64,000 nucleotides of DNA from Phyllobacterium sp. OV277 (GTDB taxonomy: Bacteria > Pseudomonadota > Alphaproteobacteria > Rhizobiales > Rhizobiaceae). Where the stretch lies: assembly GCF_900104355.1 (NCBI RefSeq), contig NZ_FNIY01000005.1, forward strand, positions 1 through 64,000, in the 5' to 3' direction. The notes beneath the pieces were generated by a model that had not been told where the DNA came from, searched no databases, and worked only from the letters and a program-made list of their open reading frames with translations. Positions 15,603 to 24,038 of the stretch are shown here, in pieces; position 1 is the stretch's first letter, and each line of letters begins with the position of its first letter. Made by a program: the position numbers and the translations under genes.

Positions 15603-16249
15603 CAGTGTCTAAGCCCGGCAGTCAGGAAACCGCGCCCGTTTGGGACACCTATTTCAACCATACAGTCAGATTTATTCATCCCAGCCGCTTGCTGGAATGT
15701 TTTGACGGTATCCTCTTGCCTGAAGGCATTGAGTTTCTGCGCAGCGCGCAACGTATCGGTCACAATACGCAGCGCCTGATCCGCGAGCATTTTGGATTGC
15801 CTGCCTTACCTGTTGAACTCACCATGGAAGGACCGGACCTGCAGCTATTGCTGATGCCCATCGAGGACGTCAAAGGCTATGAGCTGCGCTTCGGCGCGAT
15901 GTTTCTGGCAAACTCACTCGCCCAGATCATTCAGTCGGCAGCGGTTCACAGATTACGGGAGACTTTGGGACAAGAGGTTTACAGCCTTGCACTCGCAAAT
16001 CGGCATCTGGCAATTTCGGGGGACGTCATAACCGATCCAGACGCCTTGCTCGCTGCCATGCGGCGAGATGGCCAAGCCTGTCTCTCTACCTGGCGTGAAA
16101 GCATGCCTGCATCCATCAATGAATGGTTCCGCCTGAAATATCCCTCCGATGAAGAGATACAACCGGCACATCGTGGCGATGCCGGGAAGCGCGCGCTCGC
16201 TATAGTGCGGCATCCATCGAACTCGGTCACCGATAAGGCGGCCGCATGA
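15599..16249 (+). CDS. sctK: T3SS sorting platform adaptor SctK (NolU-like)
   Basis: A 216-aa soluble protein between sctJ and sctL, with the NolU/SctK pattern of poor overall conservation and an LREHFGLP-like helix. The family links the cytoplasmic SctQ pods to the SctD ring. It overlaps both neighbours by 4 nt (ATGA). The identification rests mainly on position and length, because SctK proteins diverge strongly. Confidence 0.7.
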   Translation: MTVSKPGSQETAPVWDTYFNHTVRFIHPSRLLECFDGILLPEGIEFLRSAQRIGHNTQRLIREHFGLPALPVELTMEGPDLQLLLMPIEDVKGYELRFGAMFLANSLAQIIQSAAVHRLRETLGQEVYSLALANRHLAISGDVITDPDALLAAMRRDGQACLSTWRESMPASINEWFRLKYPSDEEIQPAHRGDAGKRALAIVRHPSNSVTDKAAA

Positions 16250-16857
16250 TGGATTCACCCAGAACCCCAGTGGCTCGGATTGTATCAGCGCGCGACACGG
16301 CACTGTGGACTGACGCGCAGGAAATGCTTGAAGCAGCGCGAAAGGAAGCGGCTGCAATCCGCAGCGCGGCACAGGCTGCCTTCGATGAAAGCAAGGCAGA
16401 AGGTTACCGGCAGGGCCTGCATCAGGGTGAACTGGATGCTGCAATCCTCGTGGCCGAGACTACAACCAAAGTCGACCGTGATCTTGAAGCACTGCAGGAA
16501 CAGGTTATCGATCTCAGCCTGTCCGTGGTTGAGCAGTTGATTGGCGAGATCGACAATCCGGCTGTTATTGCCAAGCTTGCAAGCAATGCCATTGAGCTTC
16601 TGCGCTACGAACGCTCCCTCACCATCTATGTCGCGCCTGAACTTGAGAAGGACGTGGGAAGAATTCTGCATGAGATATCGACCGGTCTTGAAAAAGGCTT
16701 GCCTGTCAGAATTACCGGCGATCCCCGGCTGGACAATAAAAGCTGCCTGATTGTCTCTCCAAGTGCCGTGGTTAATGCCGGTCTCGATGCGCAATTGTCC
16801 ATCATTCGTCAGGCTTTGATCGCAGCACGCGACGAAGCCGAATTCGGAGCGGTCTGA
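16246..16857 (+). CDS. sctL: T3SS ATPase stator SctL (NolV/HrpE-like)
   Basis: A 203-aa FliH/YscL/NolV family protein. The N-terminal part is Ala/Glu-rich and coiled (MLEAARKEAAAIRSAAQAAFDESKAEGYRQG). The C-terminal half has the conserved LVVEQLIGEIDNPAVIAKL and ITGDPRLDNKSCLIVS segments. It regulates SctN and connects it to SctQ. The start overlaps the sctK stop and sctN follows after 5 bp. Confidence 0.88.
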   Translation: MMDSPRTPVARIVSARDTALWTDAQEMLEAARKEAAAIRSAAQAAFDESKAEGYRQGLHQGELDAAILVAETTTKVDRDLEALQEQVIDLSLSVVEQLIGEIDNPAVIAKLASNAIELLRYERSLTIYVAPELEKDVGRILHEISTGLEKGLPVRITGDPRLDNKSCLIVSPSAVVNAGLDAQLSIIRQALIAARDEAEFGAV

Positions 16858-16862
16858 CATTC

Positions 16863-18200
16863 ATGCAAAGTGATCTCAGCCGACTCATGAACCGCTTTCA
16901 GAAGGCAGCGATCAGTGCGCATCCGCTGCAGGTTCACGGACGCGTGCGCCGGATAACGGGTGTCATCATCCATGCGTCATTGCCAATGGTACGGATTGGC
17001 GAATTATGCGAGATACGTGATCCCGTATCCGGTCGAACCATTCCCGCCGAGGTCATCGGTTTCGATAATGATGAGGCCGTTCTCAGTCCCATTGGCGATA
17101 TGGCGGGCATGTCCACGCGTGCCGAAGTCATCCCTACCGGTAGCATCATGCAGGTGCCTGTCGGACCCGGCCTGTTGGGCTGTGTGGTCAATGCGCTTGG
17201 CGAGATCGTCAGCGACAACAGCCACGACCCCGAAGCAGATACAGACATTCTAGCGCTCTATCCAACCCTCGCTGAGCCGGTGAATGCTCTGCATCGGGAT
17301 CTGGTTCGCGATCCGCTGCAACTCGGAATACGGGCGATAGACGGACTTCTGACGGTCGCACGCGGTCAACGCATCGGTATTTTTGGCGCACCGGGTGCCG
17401 GAAAATCGTCCCTGATCTCAAGCATCGTCAGGGGGACAAAGGCTGATGTCGTGGTCATCGCACTGATTGGCGAACGTGGTCGGGAAGTGCGTGAATTTAT
17501 CGACGTCCAGTTGGGTGTTGAAGGCAGAAAACGCGCGGTGACTGTCGTTGCCACATCCGACCGGCCCGCAATTGAGCGCGTCAAGGCTGCGCATTGCGCT
17601 ACCGCCATTGCTGAATATTTTCGCGATGAAGGCAAGGACGTGCTGCTGCTCATGGACAGCGTTACACGTTTTGCCCGTGCACAGCGCGAAATCGGGCTTG
17701 CCGCGGGCGAACCGGGCACGAGACGCGCCTATCCTCCATCACTGTTCGCCGCCCTTCCCCGCCTGCTGGAACGTTCAGGGCCTGGCGTTGGCGGATCGAT
17801 CACCGGACTTTATACGGTGCTGACCGAGGGCGATGAGACACTCGACCCGGTTGCGGAAGAGGTGAAAGCCATTCTCGATGGCCACATATCATTGAGCAGC
17901 CAACTGGCTGAGAAAAACCATTTTCCTGCAATCGATATTTTGCGCAGCCGCAGCCGATTGATGGACGCTGTCGCTGGTGAAACGCACAAGGCCAGCGCTA
18001 CAGCAATTCGTGAAATGATGGCCCGCTACGAAGAAGTTGAACTGCTGCTTCGCGTCAATGAATATAAGGCAGGATCAGACCCGGTCACGGATAAGGCCGT
18101 TGAGAAACATCAGGCCATTACAAATTTCCTGCGGCAGGAAAGCCATGAGCATTCAACGTTCAATGACACCTTGGACAGGATGTGGGAGCTTGCAAATTGA
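16863..18200 (+). CDS. sctN: T3SS ATPase SctN
   Basis: A 445-aa F1-beta-like hexameric ATPase that unfolds substrates and releases chaperones. Walker A GAPGAGKSSL lies near residue 177, Walker B VLLLMDSVTRFARAQ near residue 260, and the family signature PPSLFAALPRLLERSGP near residue 295. It is the usual length and has no signal peptide. It lies in the rhizobial order L-N-O-Q. Confidence 0.97.
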   Translation: MQSDLSRLMNRFQKAAISAHPLQVHGRVRRITGVIIHASLPMVRIGELCEIRDPVSGRTIPAEVIGFDNDEAVLSPIGDMAGMSTRAEVIPTGSIMQVPVGPGLLGCVVNALGEIVSDNSHDPEADTDILALYPTLAEPVNALHRDLVRDPLQLGIRAIDGLLTVARGQRIGIFGAPGAGKSSLISSIVRGTKADVVVIALIGERGREVREFIDVQLGVEGRKRAVTVVATSDRPAIERVKAAHCATAIAEYFRDEGKDVLLLMDSVTRFARAQREIGLAAGEPGTRRAYPPSLFAALPRLLERSGPGVGGSITGLYTVLTEGDETLDPVAEEVKAILDGHISLSSQLAEKNHFPAIDILRSRSRLMDAVAGETHKASATAIREMMARYEEVELLLRVNEYKAGSDPVTDKAVEKHQAITNFLRQESHEHSTFNDTLDRMWELAN

Positions 18201-18685
18201 AAAACCGGCAAAGATTTGAAAAACTTGTCCGGTTGCGAAAAATGCGCCTGCAGATCGCCATCAATGCTCTGTCCGTCCAACAGAGACATGTCAACGACGC
18301 TGAATCACTGAAGCTCAAGGCTCATAACAATATGCTCGAACTCGCAGCAGAGTTGAATGCGCGCGATGATGAAAACAGGCGCAATATGACAGGTAATACG
18401 GTCAGTCAGGCGACGCTTGAACGATATCACCAGGACATTCAGGACATAGACCGCCAACTTGCCGCGAGCGCCAATGCCCATTCACGGGCAAGCGCCTATC
18501 TCGATCAAATGCGGGTCGACCTTGAAAAAAGGTCAGCGGAATATCTTGCCCGGCAGAAATCGCTCGAACAATTGGAGGCGGCATTTCAGCAGGAGATGAG
18601 CGCGGAGGCGCTTTTACGGGCAGAAATGGAAGATGAGGATCGCGACGATTTCCACAGCTCTCCTCTCAACGCAGGGCGGGCCTGA
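18197..18685 (+). CDS. sctO: T3SS stalk protein SctO
   Basis: A coiled-coil protein of about 162 aa (FliJ/YscO/Y4yJ type), rich in charged residues, with heptad-like helices throughout. It sits in the central pore of the SctN hexamer and contacts SctV. The start is probably TTG at 18197, which overlaps the sctN stop and has GGAG 8 nt upstream. A GTG at 18182 would lie inside sctN and bring no extra motif. It is directly followed by sctQ (2 bp). Confidence 0.8.
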   Translation: MKNRQRFEKLVRLRKMRLQIAINALSVQQRHVNDAESLKLKAHNNMLELAAELNARDDENRRNMTGNTVSQATLERYHQDIQDIDRQLAASANAHSRASAYLDQMRVDLEKRSAEYLARQKSLEQLEAAFQQEMSAEALLRAEMEDEDRDDFHSSPLNAGRA

Positions 18686-18687
18686 TC

Positions 18688-19737
18688 ATGCCGCGCAGCA
18701 AAAGAAACACAGCACAACAGCCCGATCTGACGGTTGAGCACCAGCCGTTTCCGGCTGTTTCGCCCGCAGCGTTGCTCGCACACAACGCACTTTATCGGCG
18801 CCGTCAGCCGCTAATGACTGAAGTGCGTGGCAGACCACTATCCGTCGGGCTATCGGGCCGACCCTGGGTGACGAGTGACACGGCGCGCAGCTTTATCGTT
18901 TCCGCAGGAATCTGGAATTTTCAACTGGATTTGCCCGGAAGCTTTGTCGAACAGTTGATGGGTGGACTGTGCAAACCGGGCTCGTTCCATGGGCTGTCGA
19001 GCCTTCAGCAGGCGATTCTGATCGAAGCAGTTCTTGAGGACCTGCTTTCTCCGTTTGAAGCCGCCGTGTTGAAGCCAATCCAGTTCGTTGCGGATGCAAA
19101 TCTGCATGCGGCGGACATCAAGCTTGATCTTAATGTCGCATTTTCTTCGTTCGAAGGAATTGTACGGCTTGGAGTGAATTCAGAGGCAAGCAAACTCATC
19201 AGCAGGGCCTGGGATGGAGTCTCCCCGCACGCGCCACTCGATTTGAACGACCTGCCGGTTCCCATCCAGTTGTTGGCAGGTGCCCAGACCTTGAGTGTTG
19301 CAGAAATCTCCGCCCTGCAGCCGGGCGATACAATCATGAGCGAGGGCGGCCCACCGGGGGAGCTATATGCACTTTGTGCAGGCCAGCTTCAGGCCCGCTG
19401 CATCCAATCGGAACAAGGGGCCATGCTGAACAGTGGCTGGAGCACGACCACAATCTCGCGGCCAGATGACAATGAAATTTTCGTTGAAAGGGGAACGGCA
19501 ATGGACGAAGGGGCAATCGATAATCTTTCTGTTCGCGTCATATTCGAACTCGCGCGCACTGATATGTCGCTGCGCGAGGTGAAGGAGCTTGCCGAAGGCA
19601 GCATTGTGCCCGTAGCAGCGATCAGCGAGGGCGCGGTCTCAATCCTCGCCAATGGCAGCAAGATCGGCCGGGGCGACATTGTACGGCTGGGTGAAGGTCT
19701 CGGCGTTCGCATCTTGCAGCTCGGCGCAAATGACTGA
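18688..19737 (+). CDS. sctQ: T3SS cytoplasmic ring protein SctQ
   Basis: A 349-aa protein with a variable N-terminal region and a C-terminal SpoA (FliN/FliM_C) domain (VRVIFELARTDMSLREVKELAEGSIVPVAA... NGSKIGRGDIVRLGEGLGVRIL). A second SpoA-like segment lies near residues 190-230. It forms the sorting-platform pods. The stop overlaps the sctR start by 8 nt. Confidence 0.9.
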   Translation: MPRSKRNTAQQPDLTVEHQPFPAVSPAALLAHNALYRRRQPLMTEVRGRPLSVGLSGRPWVTSDTARSFIVSAGIWNFQLDLPGSFVEQLMGGLCKPGSFHGLSSLQQAILIEAVLEDLLSPFEAAVLKPIQFVADANLHAADIKLDLNVAFSSFEGIVRLGVNSEASKLISRAWDGVSPHAPLDLNDLPVPIQLLAGAQTLSVAEISALQPGDTIMSEGGPPGELYALCAGQLQARCIQSEQGAMLNSGWSTTTISRPDDNEIFVERGTAMDEGAIDNLSVRVIFELARTDMSLREVKELAEGSIVPVAAISEGAVSILANGSKIGRGDIVRLGEGLGVRILQLGAND

Positions 19738-20383
19738 CCTTCAGGGCAATATCCTACCAATTCTGCTGCTCGTTACATCGATTGGATTCATTCCTCTCGC
19801 CATTGTGACAATGACCGGTTTTCTTAAAATCTCCATTGTCCTTTTTCTCGTGCGCAACGCGCTGGGCATCCAGCAATCGCCACCCAATCTGGTGCTGTAT
19901 GGCATTGCGCTTATTCTGACCGTCTATGTCACGGCGCCGCTGGTGGGAAATATTTACCGGGCAGCGGAAACGCAATCGATCGATCTCAGCAATGTTGAGG
20001 GCATAACCCGCGCCGCCAACGTTGTGCGCGGCCCGCTGCAGGAACATCTCGCGCGTTATTCCACAGACAGCGAGCGACAGTTCTTCCTGCAATCCACGGA
20101 AGGCATCTGGTCGGAGGAAGCACGGGCGAACGTAAAGCCTGACGATCTGGTCGTTCTTGTACCCTCATTTGTAAGCTCGGAATTGTCCCGCGCGTTCCAG
20201 ATCGGGTTCCTGCTTTACATCCCCTTTCTGGTCATCGACCTCATCGTGTCAAATGTTCTCATGGCAATGGGTATGATGATGGTGTCCCCCACCCTGATCT
20301 CCATCCCGCTCAAGATATTCCTTTTCGTTTCCGTCGATGGCTGGTCGCGGCTCATGCACGGACTCATTCTCAGTTACAGGTGA
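19730..20383 (+). CDS. sctR: T3SS export gate SctR
   Basis: A 217-aa FliP/YscR family protein with four hydrophobic segments and the family signatures (FLKISIVLFLVRNALGIQQSPPN and DGWSRLMHGLI near the C-terminus). It forms the R5S4T1 entry pore with SctS and SctT. The ATG at 19730 lies inside the sctQ end. A longer frame from 19652 has no ribosome site and adds a non-conserved N-terminus. Confidence 0.96.
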   Translation: MTDLQGNILPILLLVTSIGFIPLAIVTMTGFLKISIVLFLVRNALGIQQSPPNLVLYGIALILTVYVTAPLVGNIYRAAETQSIDLSNVEGITRAANVVRGPLQEHLARYSTDSERQFFLQSTEGIWSEEARANVKPDDLVVLVPSFVSSELSRAFQIGFLLYIPFLVIDLIVSNVLMAMGMMMVSPTLISIPLKIFLFVSVDGWSRLMHGLILSYR

Positions 20384-20387
20384 AAAT

Positions 20388-20654
20388 ATGCAGACTGCCT
20401 TTCTCGCACAGATGCAAACTGCGCTGCTCACCGTTCTCATGGTTTCAGCGCCGGCATTGATCGTGGCTATCGTCATTGGCATCAGCGTTGGCTTGCTTCA
20501 GGCATTGACGCAAATTCAGGATCAGACGCTGCCGCAAACGGTTAAACTCGTGGCGGTCATGCTGGTTCTGATCTTGGCTGGTCCAGCGCTCGGGGTGCAG
20601 GTCACGTCCCTGGCCAGCCGCGTGCTTGATGAGTTCCCCGCCATGACGCGTTGA
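20388..20654 (+). CDS. sctS: T3SS export gate SctS
   Basis: An 88-aa FliQ/YscS family protein with two membrane hairpins and the conserved loop GLLQALTQIQDQTLPQTVKLVAV. The ATG at 20388 follows the sctR stop by 4 bp. The open frame extends upstream to 20337, but that part overlaps sctR and is not conserved. Confidence 0.96.
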   Translation: MQTAFLAQMQTALLTVLMVSAPALIVAIVIGISVGLLQALTQIQDQTLPQTVKLVAVMLVLILAGPALGVQVTSLASRVLDEFPAMTR

Positions 20655-21484
20655 GTGCGCTGATGGAACAGCAGATGATCACGCTGCCATTGTTCGAAGC
20701 TGGCTACGCCATACTTCTGGCGACGTCGATTGCGATGGCGCGCGGTTTTGGCCTCATGACTATTTCACCCATATTTGTACGGCTAGGCATCACAGGGCCA
20801 ATACGATCCGGTGTTGCGCTAGCCATTTGCGTGCCGGTTATTCCTGAGGTGATGCGGACTCTCGCCAGCCGGCCCCCAATGACCATCCCGTGGTTGGGCG
20901 CGATGATGCTCAAGGAATTCGTCATCGGTTTTGCCATCGGCTTCCTGTTCAGCATTCCGTTCTGGGCGGCAGAAATTGCCGGTGATCTCATCGATTTGCA
21001 ACGCGGGTCCACCGCCGCTCAGCTTCTCGACCCGCAGGCGGTAACAGAAACCAGTATCACCGGAACATTCTTTGCTCTTGCTGTGATTGTTCTGTTCTTT
21101 TCATCGGGTGGTTTTCTGGTCCTGCTGGACAGTTTCTATAATAGTTACCGGATATGGCCGGTGACCGACTTCGTGCCTGTTCTCACAGGGGCGACCTTGC
21201 CGCTTTTTATCGGAACCGTGAATGGCATGATGCAGATGGCGCTCGTTCAGATTGGGCCCATCGTCCTCGCCCTACTGATCGCGGATCTGATGTTGGCCTT
21301 TCTCTCGCGCATGGCACCGCAGCTTCATGTTTTCGATCTGTCAATGGCAGTCAAGAACCTGATATTTGCGCTGCTGATCGCACTATACGCCGTTTTTCTC
21401 ATCCCGCAGATGCAAACCGAACTTGGCCGGCTACGTCAAAACGTCGACACTTTTTTTGAGATCAAGCCTGAGAACACGCGATAG
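20651..21484 (+). CDS. sctT: T3SS export gate SctT
   Basis: A 277-aa FliR/YscT family protein with six membrane segments and the family segment VIGFAIGFLFSIPFWAAEIAGDLIDLQRGS. The upstream TTG at 20651 overlaps the sctS stop (TTGA); the ATG at 20663 is the other likely start. It is the last gene of the plus-strand operon. SctU, usually next, is encoded 15 kb away. Confidence 0.95.
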   Translation: MSALMEQQMITLPLFEAGYAILLATSIAMARGFGLMTISPIFVRLGITGPIRSGVALAICVPVIPEVMRTLASRPPMTIPWLGAMMLKEFVIGFAIGFLFSIPFWAAEIAGDLIDLQRGSTAAQLLDPQAVTETSITGTFFALAVIVLFFSSGGFLVLLDSFYNSYRIWPVTDFVPVLTGATLPLFIGTVNGMMQMALVQIGPIVLALLIADLMLAFLSRMAPQLHVFDLSMAVKNLIFALLIALYAVFLIPQMQTELGRLRQNVDTFFEIKPENTR

Positions 21485-21495
21485 ATGCAGAAGCT

Positions 21496-22038
21496 CTACC
21501 GGGCGTTTTGTTGATCAGCCGAGTTCTTGACGACGAAGGGCCTGAAAAACGAGACCGGCGGTGCAGGTACCACAGCGCGTTTTTCGAAGATGCGGCAAAC
21601 GGTTGTGGCTTTGGCAATCGGACGGCCGTCATCACTTGTTATGGTTACATCCACAACAGCCTGAGTGCCCGTGCGATGCACTATGGTCGCGTTAGCATCA
21701 AGATAGCGGCTATCACCCAGCGATAGAAACGTGATGTTCAGCTGTGTTGTCGCGCAACCGGCGATAGAAAGATTCCCTGCCCCCAATACCGCCGCCGCCG
21801 ATCCGGCAACTTCGATCAAAGCAGCAATTGCACCGCTATGAACATTGTTTGGTATTTGGGTTACATCTCCCTGAACCGGGAGTCTCATCTTTACCGTATC
21901 ACCATGAGCAGAAAGGAACATGATTCCAAGACTGCGTGCAAAAGGTGTCCTCAATAGAATTTCGTCTATCCATTCTCGGGCAAGTGACCGCATTTGGCTG
22001 GGATCCTGTTTCAGGGTGACTGCAACGAGGAATGCCAC
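21496..22038 (-). CDS. PaaI-type hotdog thioesterase
   Basis: A 180-aa hotdog-fold protein of the PaaI/acyl-CoA thioesterase family. It has the typical helix segment VHSGAIAALIEVAGSAAA and strands LNITFLSLGDSRYLDANATIVHRTGTQAVVDV. Such enzymes hydrolyse acyl- or aryl-CoA in the cytoplasm; the substrate cannot be told. It converges on sctT with 11 bp between stops and probably has nothing to do with secretion. Confidence 0.8.
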   Translation of the reverse strand: MAFLVAVTLKQDPSQMRSLAREWIDEILLRTPFARSLGIMFLSAHGDTVKMRLPVQGDVTQIPNNVHSGAIAALIEVAGSAAAVLGAGNLSIAGCATTQLNITFLSLGDSRYLDANATIVHRTGTQAVVDVTITSDDGRPIAKATTVCRIFEKRAVVPAPPVSFFRPFVVKNSADQQNAR

Positions 22039-22437
22039 CTAATTCGTAGGGTGGCACCCTTTGGGGAGGGGCAACATGACATCGCAGTTGCCGTTTGGCG
22101 ATTACCTGCGAGGTTATGTGTGAGATACATTTTTCAAGAGAACAAAAATTCCAGACAAACTCTCCAAAACGATTTGGCCATTAGACGATAGTGTTGCTCC
22201 ACGTCTAGGTCAAAACAATTTCTCTTAACATTTGTGAGACATCTTTGAACGTATTCAACCATAAAACTGTCATGAAATGATACACGTTCAATTTTTTTGA
22301 ATATGAAAGATTGCTGTTGCAGCCGTGCAAATGCTGCATGCGCTCTCGAATCACAATTATTATGGAATACACATATACGCCTTCAGCATGTGCATAGGCG
22401 TTAAAAGATATAGATATGACACTGGAATAACAGAACA
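22039..22437. other. Intergenic region without a recognised gene
   Basis: About 400 bp with low coding signal. One 77-codon minus-strand frame (22205-22438) has no ribosome site or family resemblance and ends in the hairpin described next. TTTGTGAGACAT occurs near 22228 and resembles the motifs seen at the T3SS promoters. Confidence 0.35.
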
Positions 22438-22466
22438 ACCGGGTTCAGTGTGCGTTTGAACCCGGT
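22438..22466 (-). terminator. Stem-loop terminator downstream of the 22511-22981 gene
   Basis: A perfect 10-bp stem (ACCGGGTTCA with TGAACCCGGT) and a 9-nt loop lie 45 bp beyond the stop codon of the minus-strand gene. On that strand it is followed by TTGTTCTGTTATT, a weak U-rich tail. A structured small RNA is less likely but not excluded. Confidence 0.65.
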
Positions 22467-22510
22467 CGAAACTTGGATGCTTTACTAAGCAAACGTCTGC
22501 TCAAATTATA

Positions 22511-22981
22511 TCAGGCAGCCTTGATCTGGCTCGAACTCCAGAAATAGGAATACTTCTTGTCGACCTTGCTGCGTTCGATTTCATTACGGCCAAACATCGT
22601 CGACAGTGCTGCACCAACCTGATTGATGCTGTGTGGATAGCCATGATCGTTCAATGCTTTAACGATTTCGCCGATGCCATGCGGCTTATCAAAGAAACCG
22701 TCTTCACGAAGCTTTTTAACACGTTCGCGGCAAGAGCCGCCTGAGGCCATAGTCGATCTTACGCGCTTTCGGGCTCCGGCTGTGCCGACAGACTTTGCAG
22801 AGGCAACCGCCCGCAGATTTTCCTGCAATCCTGCCTCGCCGTCAGCATGACCGTCTTCGCCGAATTTTGATCGCTCCAAAATAGGCATAAGCTTGTCGAG
22901 ATAGGTTCTGACGAACTCATCTTCCCCTTCAAGCTCGATTGTGAGTGATTGTGTGTTAATTAGTACTTTCGCGTTCGACAT
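22511..22981 (-). CDS. Hypothetical protein with possible winged-helix C-terminus
   Basis: With the start at 22981 (MSNAKVLINTQSLTIELEGEDEFV) this is a 156-aa soluble protein; an ATG at 23020 adds an unsupported leader. The N-terminal ~50 residues form a small strand-helix unit (LTIELEGEDEFVRTYLDKLMPILERS). A charged linker follows, then a basic C-terminal half (CRERVKKLREDGFFDKPHGIGEIVKALNDHGYPHSINQVGAALSTMFGRNEIERSKVDKKYSYFW) that looks like a helix-turn-helix/winged-helix domain. I do not recognise the family. It lies between sctT and the XRE regulator, so a regulatory link to the T3SS is possible but unproven. Confidence 0.7.
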   Translation of the reverse strand: MSNAKVLINTQSLTIELEGEDEFVRTYLDKLMPILERSKFGEDGHADGEAGLQENLRAVASAKSVGTAGARKRVRSTMASGGSCRERVKKLREDGFFDKPHGIGEIVKALNDHGYPHSINQVGAALSTMFGRNEIERSKVDKKYSYFWSSSQIKAA

Positions 22982-23190
22982 TTCGATATACCAGCTACCC
23001 CAAGTGTTTGAGATTAACATAAAACATATTAGTTAATAAGCCAATGCTTCCGGTGCATGGGACCGTTCACAAAAAGTCATATCTCTCAAACGATGGGGAA
23101 AATAAGGCGTTTCATCGGTTGCACCACCTTCGATCCAGAACAGCGTTGTGAGCAATGGCATCTGAATGACTAATCGCAGGGGACATCATT

Positions 23191-24003
23191 ATGAACTTGG
23201 GCGATAAACTGAGGCGACTACGCGTCACCAGCAATGTTACACAATTGGAATTGGCACTGCGTCTGGGAATTTCACAGCGACATGTGAGCTTTATAGAAAG
23301 GGACCGCTCCCGGCCGAGCCAGGCTCTATTGACCAAATGGTTGACCGAACTCAATGCGCCGGTTTCTGTAACAAACGCGATGCTGCTCTTAGCCGGATAT
23401 ACCGCGCTGCACTATACACAGGTAATGAAATCGCCTTCCTTGAGAGGCATGCGCGGTGCAATCGAAGCGCATAGTCCAATGCCTGCGCATATATTCTGTC
23501 CAGAATGGCACATCATGGAAATCAATCATGGCGGGAAGTGGTTATGTAGCGAACTGATGCCTGACTATATGAACCGCTTGGGCGGGGCTGCAGCGCACAT
23601 TGACATGATCGATTGCCTGACTGCCGATGACGGCCTGCTGTCACAATTGCTGGACCCGGTCTGTGTGGCTCTGGCCTTCCTGAACCAGCTTCGCGTGGAG
23701 GAATGGGTGACACCGGATTTACGCCCTCGGATCGATCGTTTTGAAAAAAGCCTATGGAAGCGATTCAACATCTCGACCCAATCCCGTGTGAGCGAAGCGG
23801 TGGATACGCATCTCGTATTGCGCTTCAACAGCCGGTTTGGTCCTTTGTCGTTCTTCACAATACAGACCGTCCCCGGTTTGCCTCAGGATGTCACAATATC
23901 ATCCCCGCGGGCCGAATTGTGGTTTGCCGATGACCAGAAAACCCGTGAGATTATCTATGCAAACTGCCCGCCAGTTCCTGATAACAAGGTTCAAGCAGGA
24001 TAA
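23191..24003 (+). CDS. XRE-family regulator with MmyB-like ligand domain
   Basis: A 270-aa cytoplasmic regulator. An N-terminal HTH_3 domain (residues ~3-58: LRRLRVTSNVTQLELALRLGISQRHVSFIERDRSRPS) is followed by an MmyB-like (MLTR) domain (residues ~95-255), a PAS-like fold thought to bind a fatty acid or other small ligand. The gene faces the 2087-aa protein gene, with a shared terminator between them, and its start region is divergent from the 22511-22981 gene. Control of the T3SS or giant protein is conjecture from position. Confidence 0.88.
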   Translation: MNLGDKLRRLRVTSNVTQLELALRLGISQRHVSFIERDRSRPSQALLTKWLTELNAPVSVTNAMLLLAGYTALHYTQVMKSPSLRGMRGAIEAHSPMPAHIFCPEWHIMEINHGGKWLCSELMPDYMNRLGGAAAHIDMIDCLTADDGLLSQLLDPVCVALAFLNQLRVEEWVTPDLRPRIDRFEKSLWKRFNISTQSRVSEAVDTHLVLRFNSRFGPLSFFTIQTVPGLPQDVTISSPRAELWFADDQKTREIIYANCPPVPDNKVQAG

Positions 24004-24017
24004 ATCTGCTTGAACCT
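23987..24017. terminator. Shared hairpin between convergent genes
   Basis: A perfect 12-bp stem (AGGTTCAAGCAG with CTGCTTGAACCT) with a 7-nt loop overlaps the stop codon of the XRE gene and lies 22 bp from the stop of the 2087-aa gene. It can work for both strands. U-tracts are weak. Confidence 0.7.
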
Positions 24018-24038
24018 GTAAATTGCGGAAATATCCGA

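Noticed and set aside
5217-21484. Flagellar export genes
   Set aside because: The homologous export proteins are accompanied by a secretin, SctJ lipoprotein, SctK and SctD with FHA domain, and no flagellar hook, rod or filament genes are present.
22205-22438. A possible 77-aa minus-strand gene in the gap after the thioesterase
   Set aside because: It has no ribosome site, no recognisable features, and its upstream end coincides with a terminator-like hairpin.
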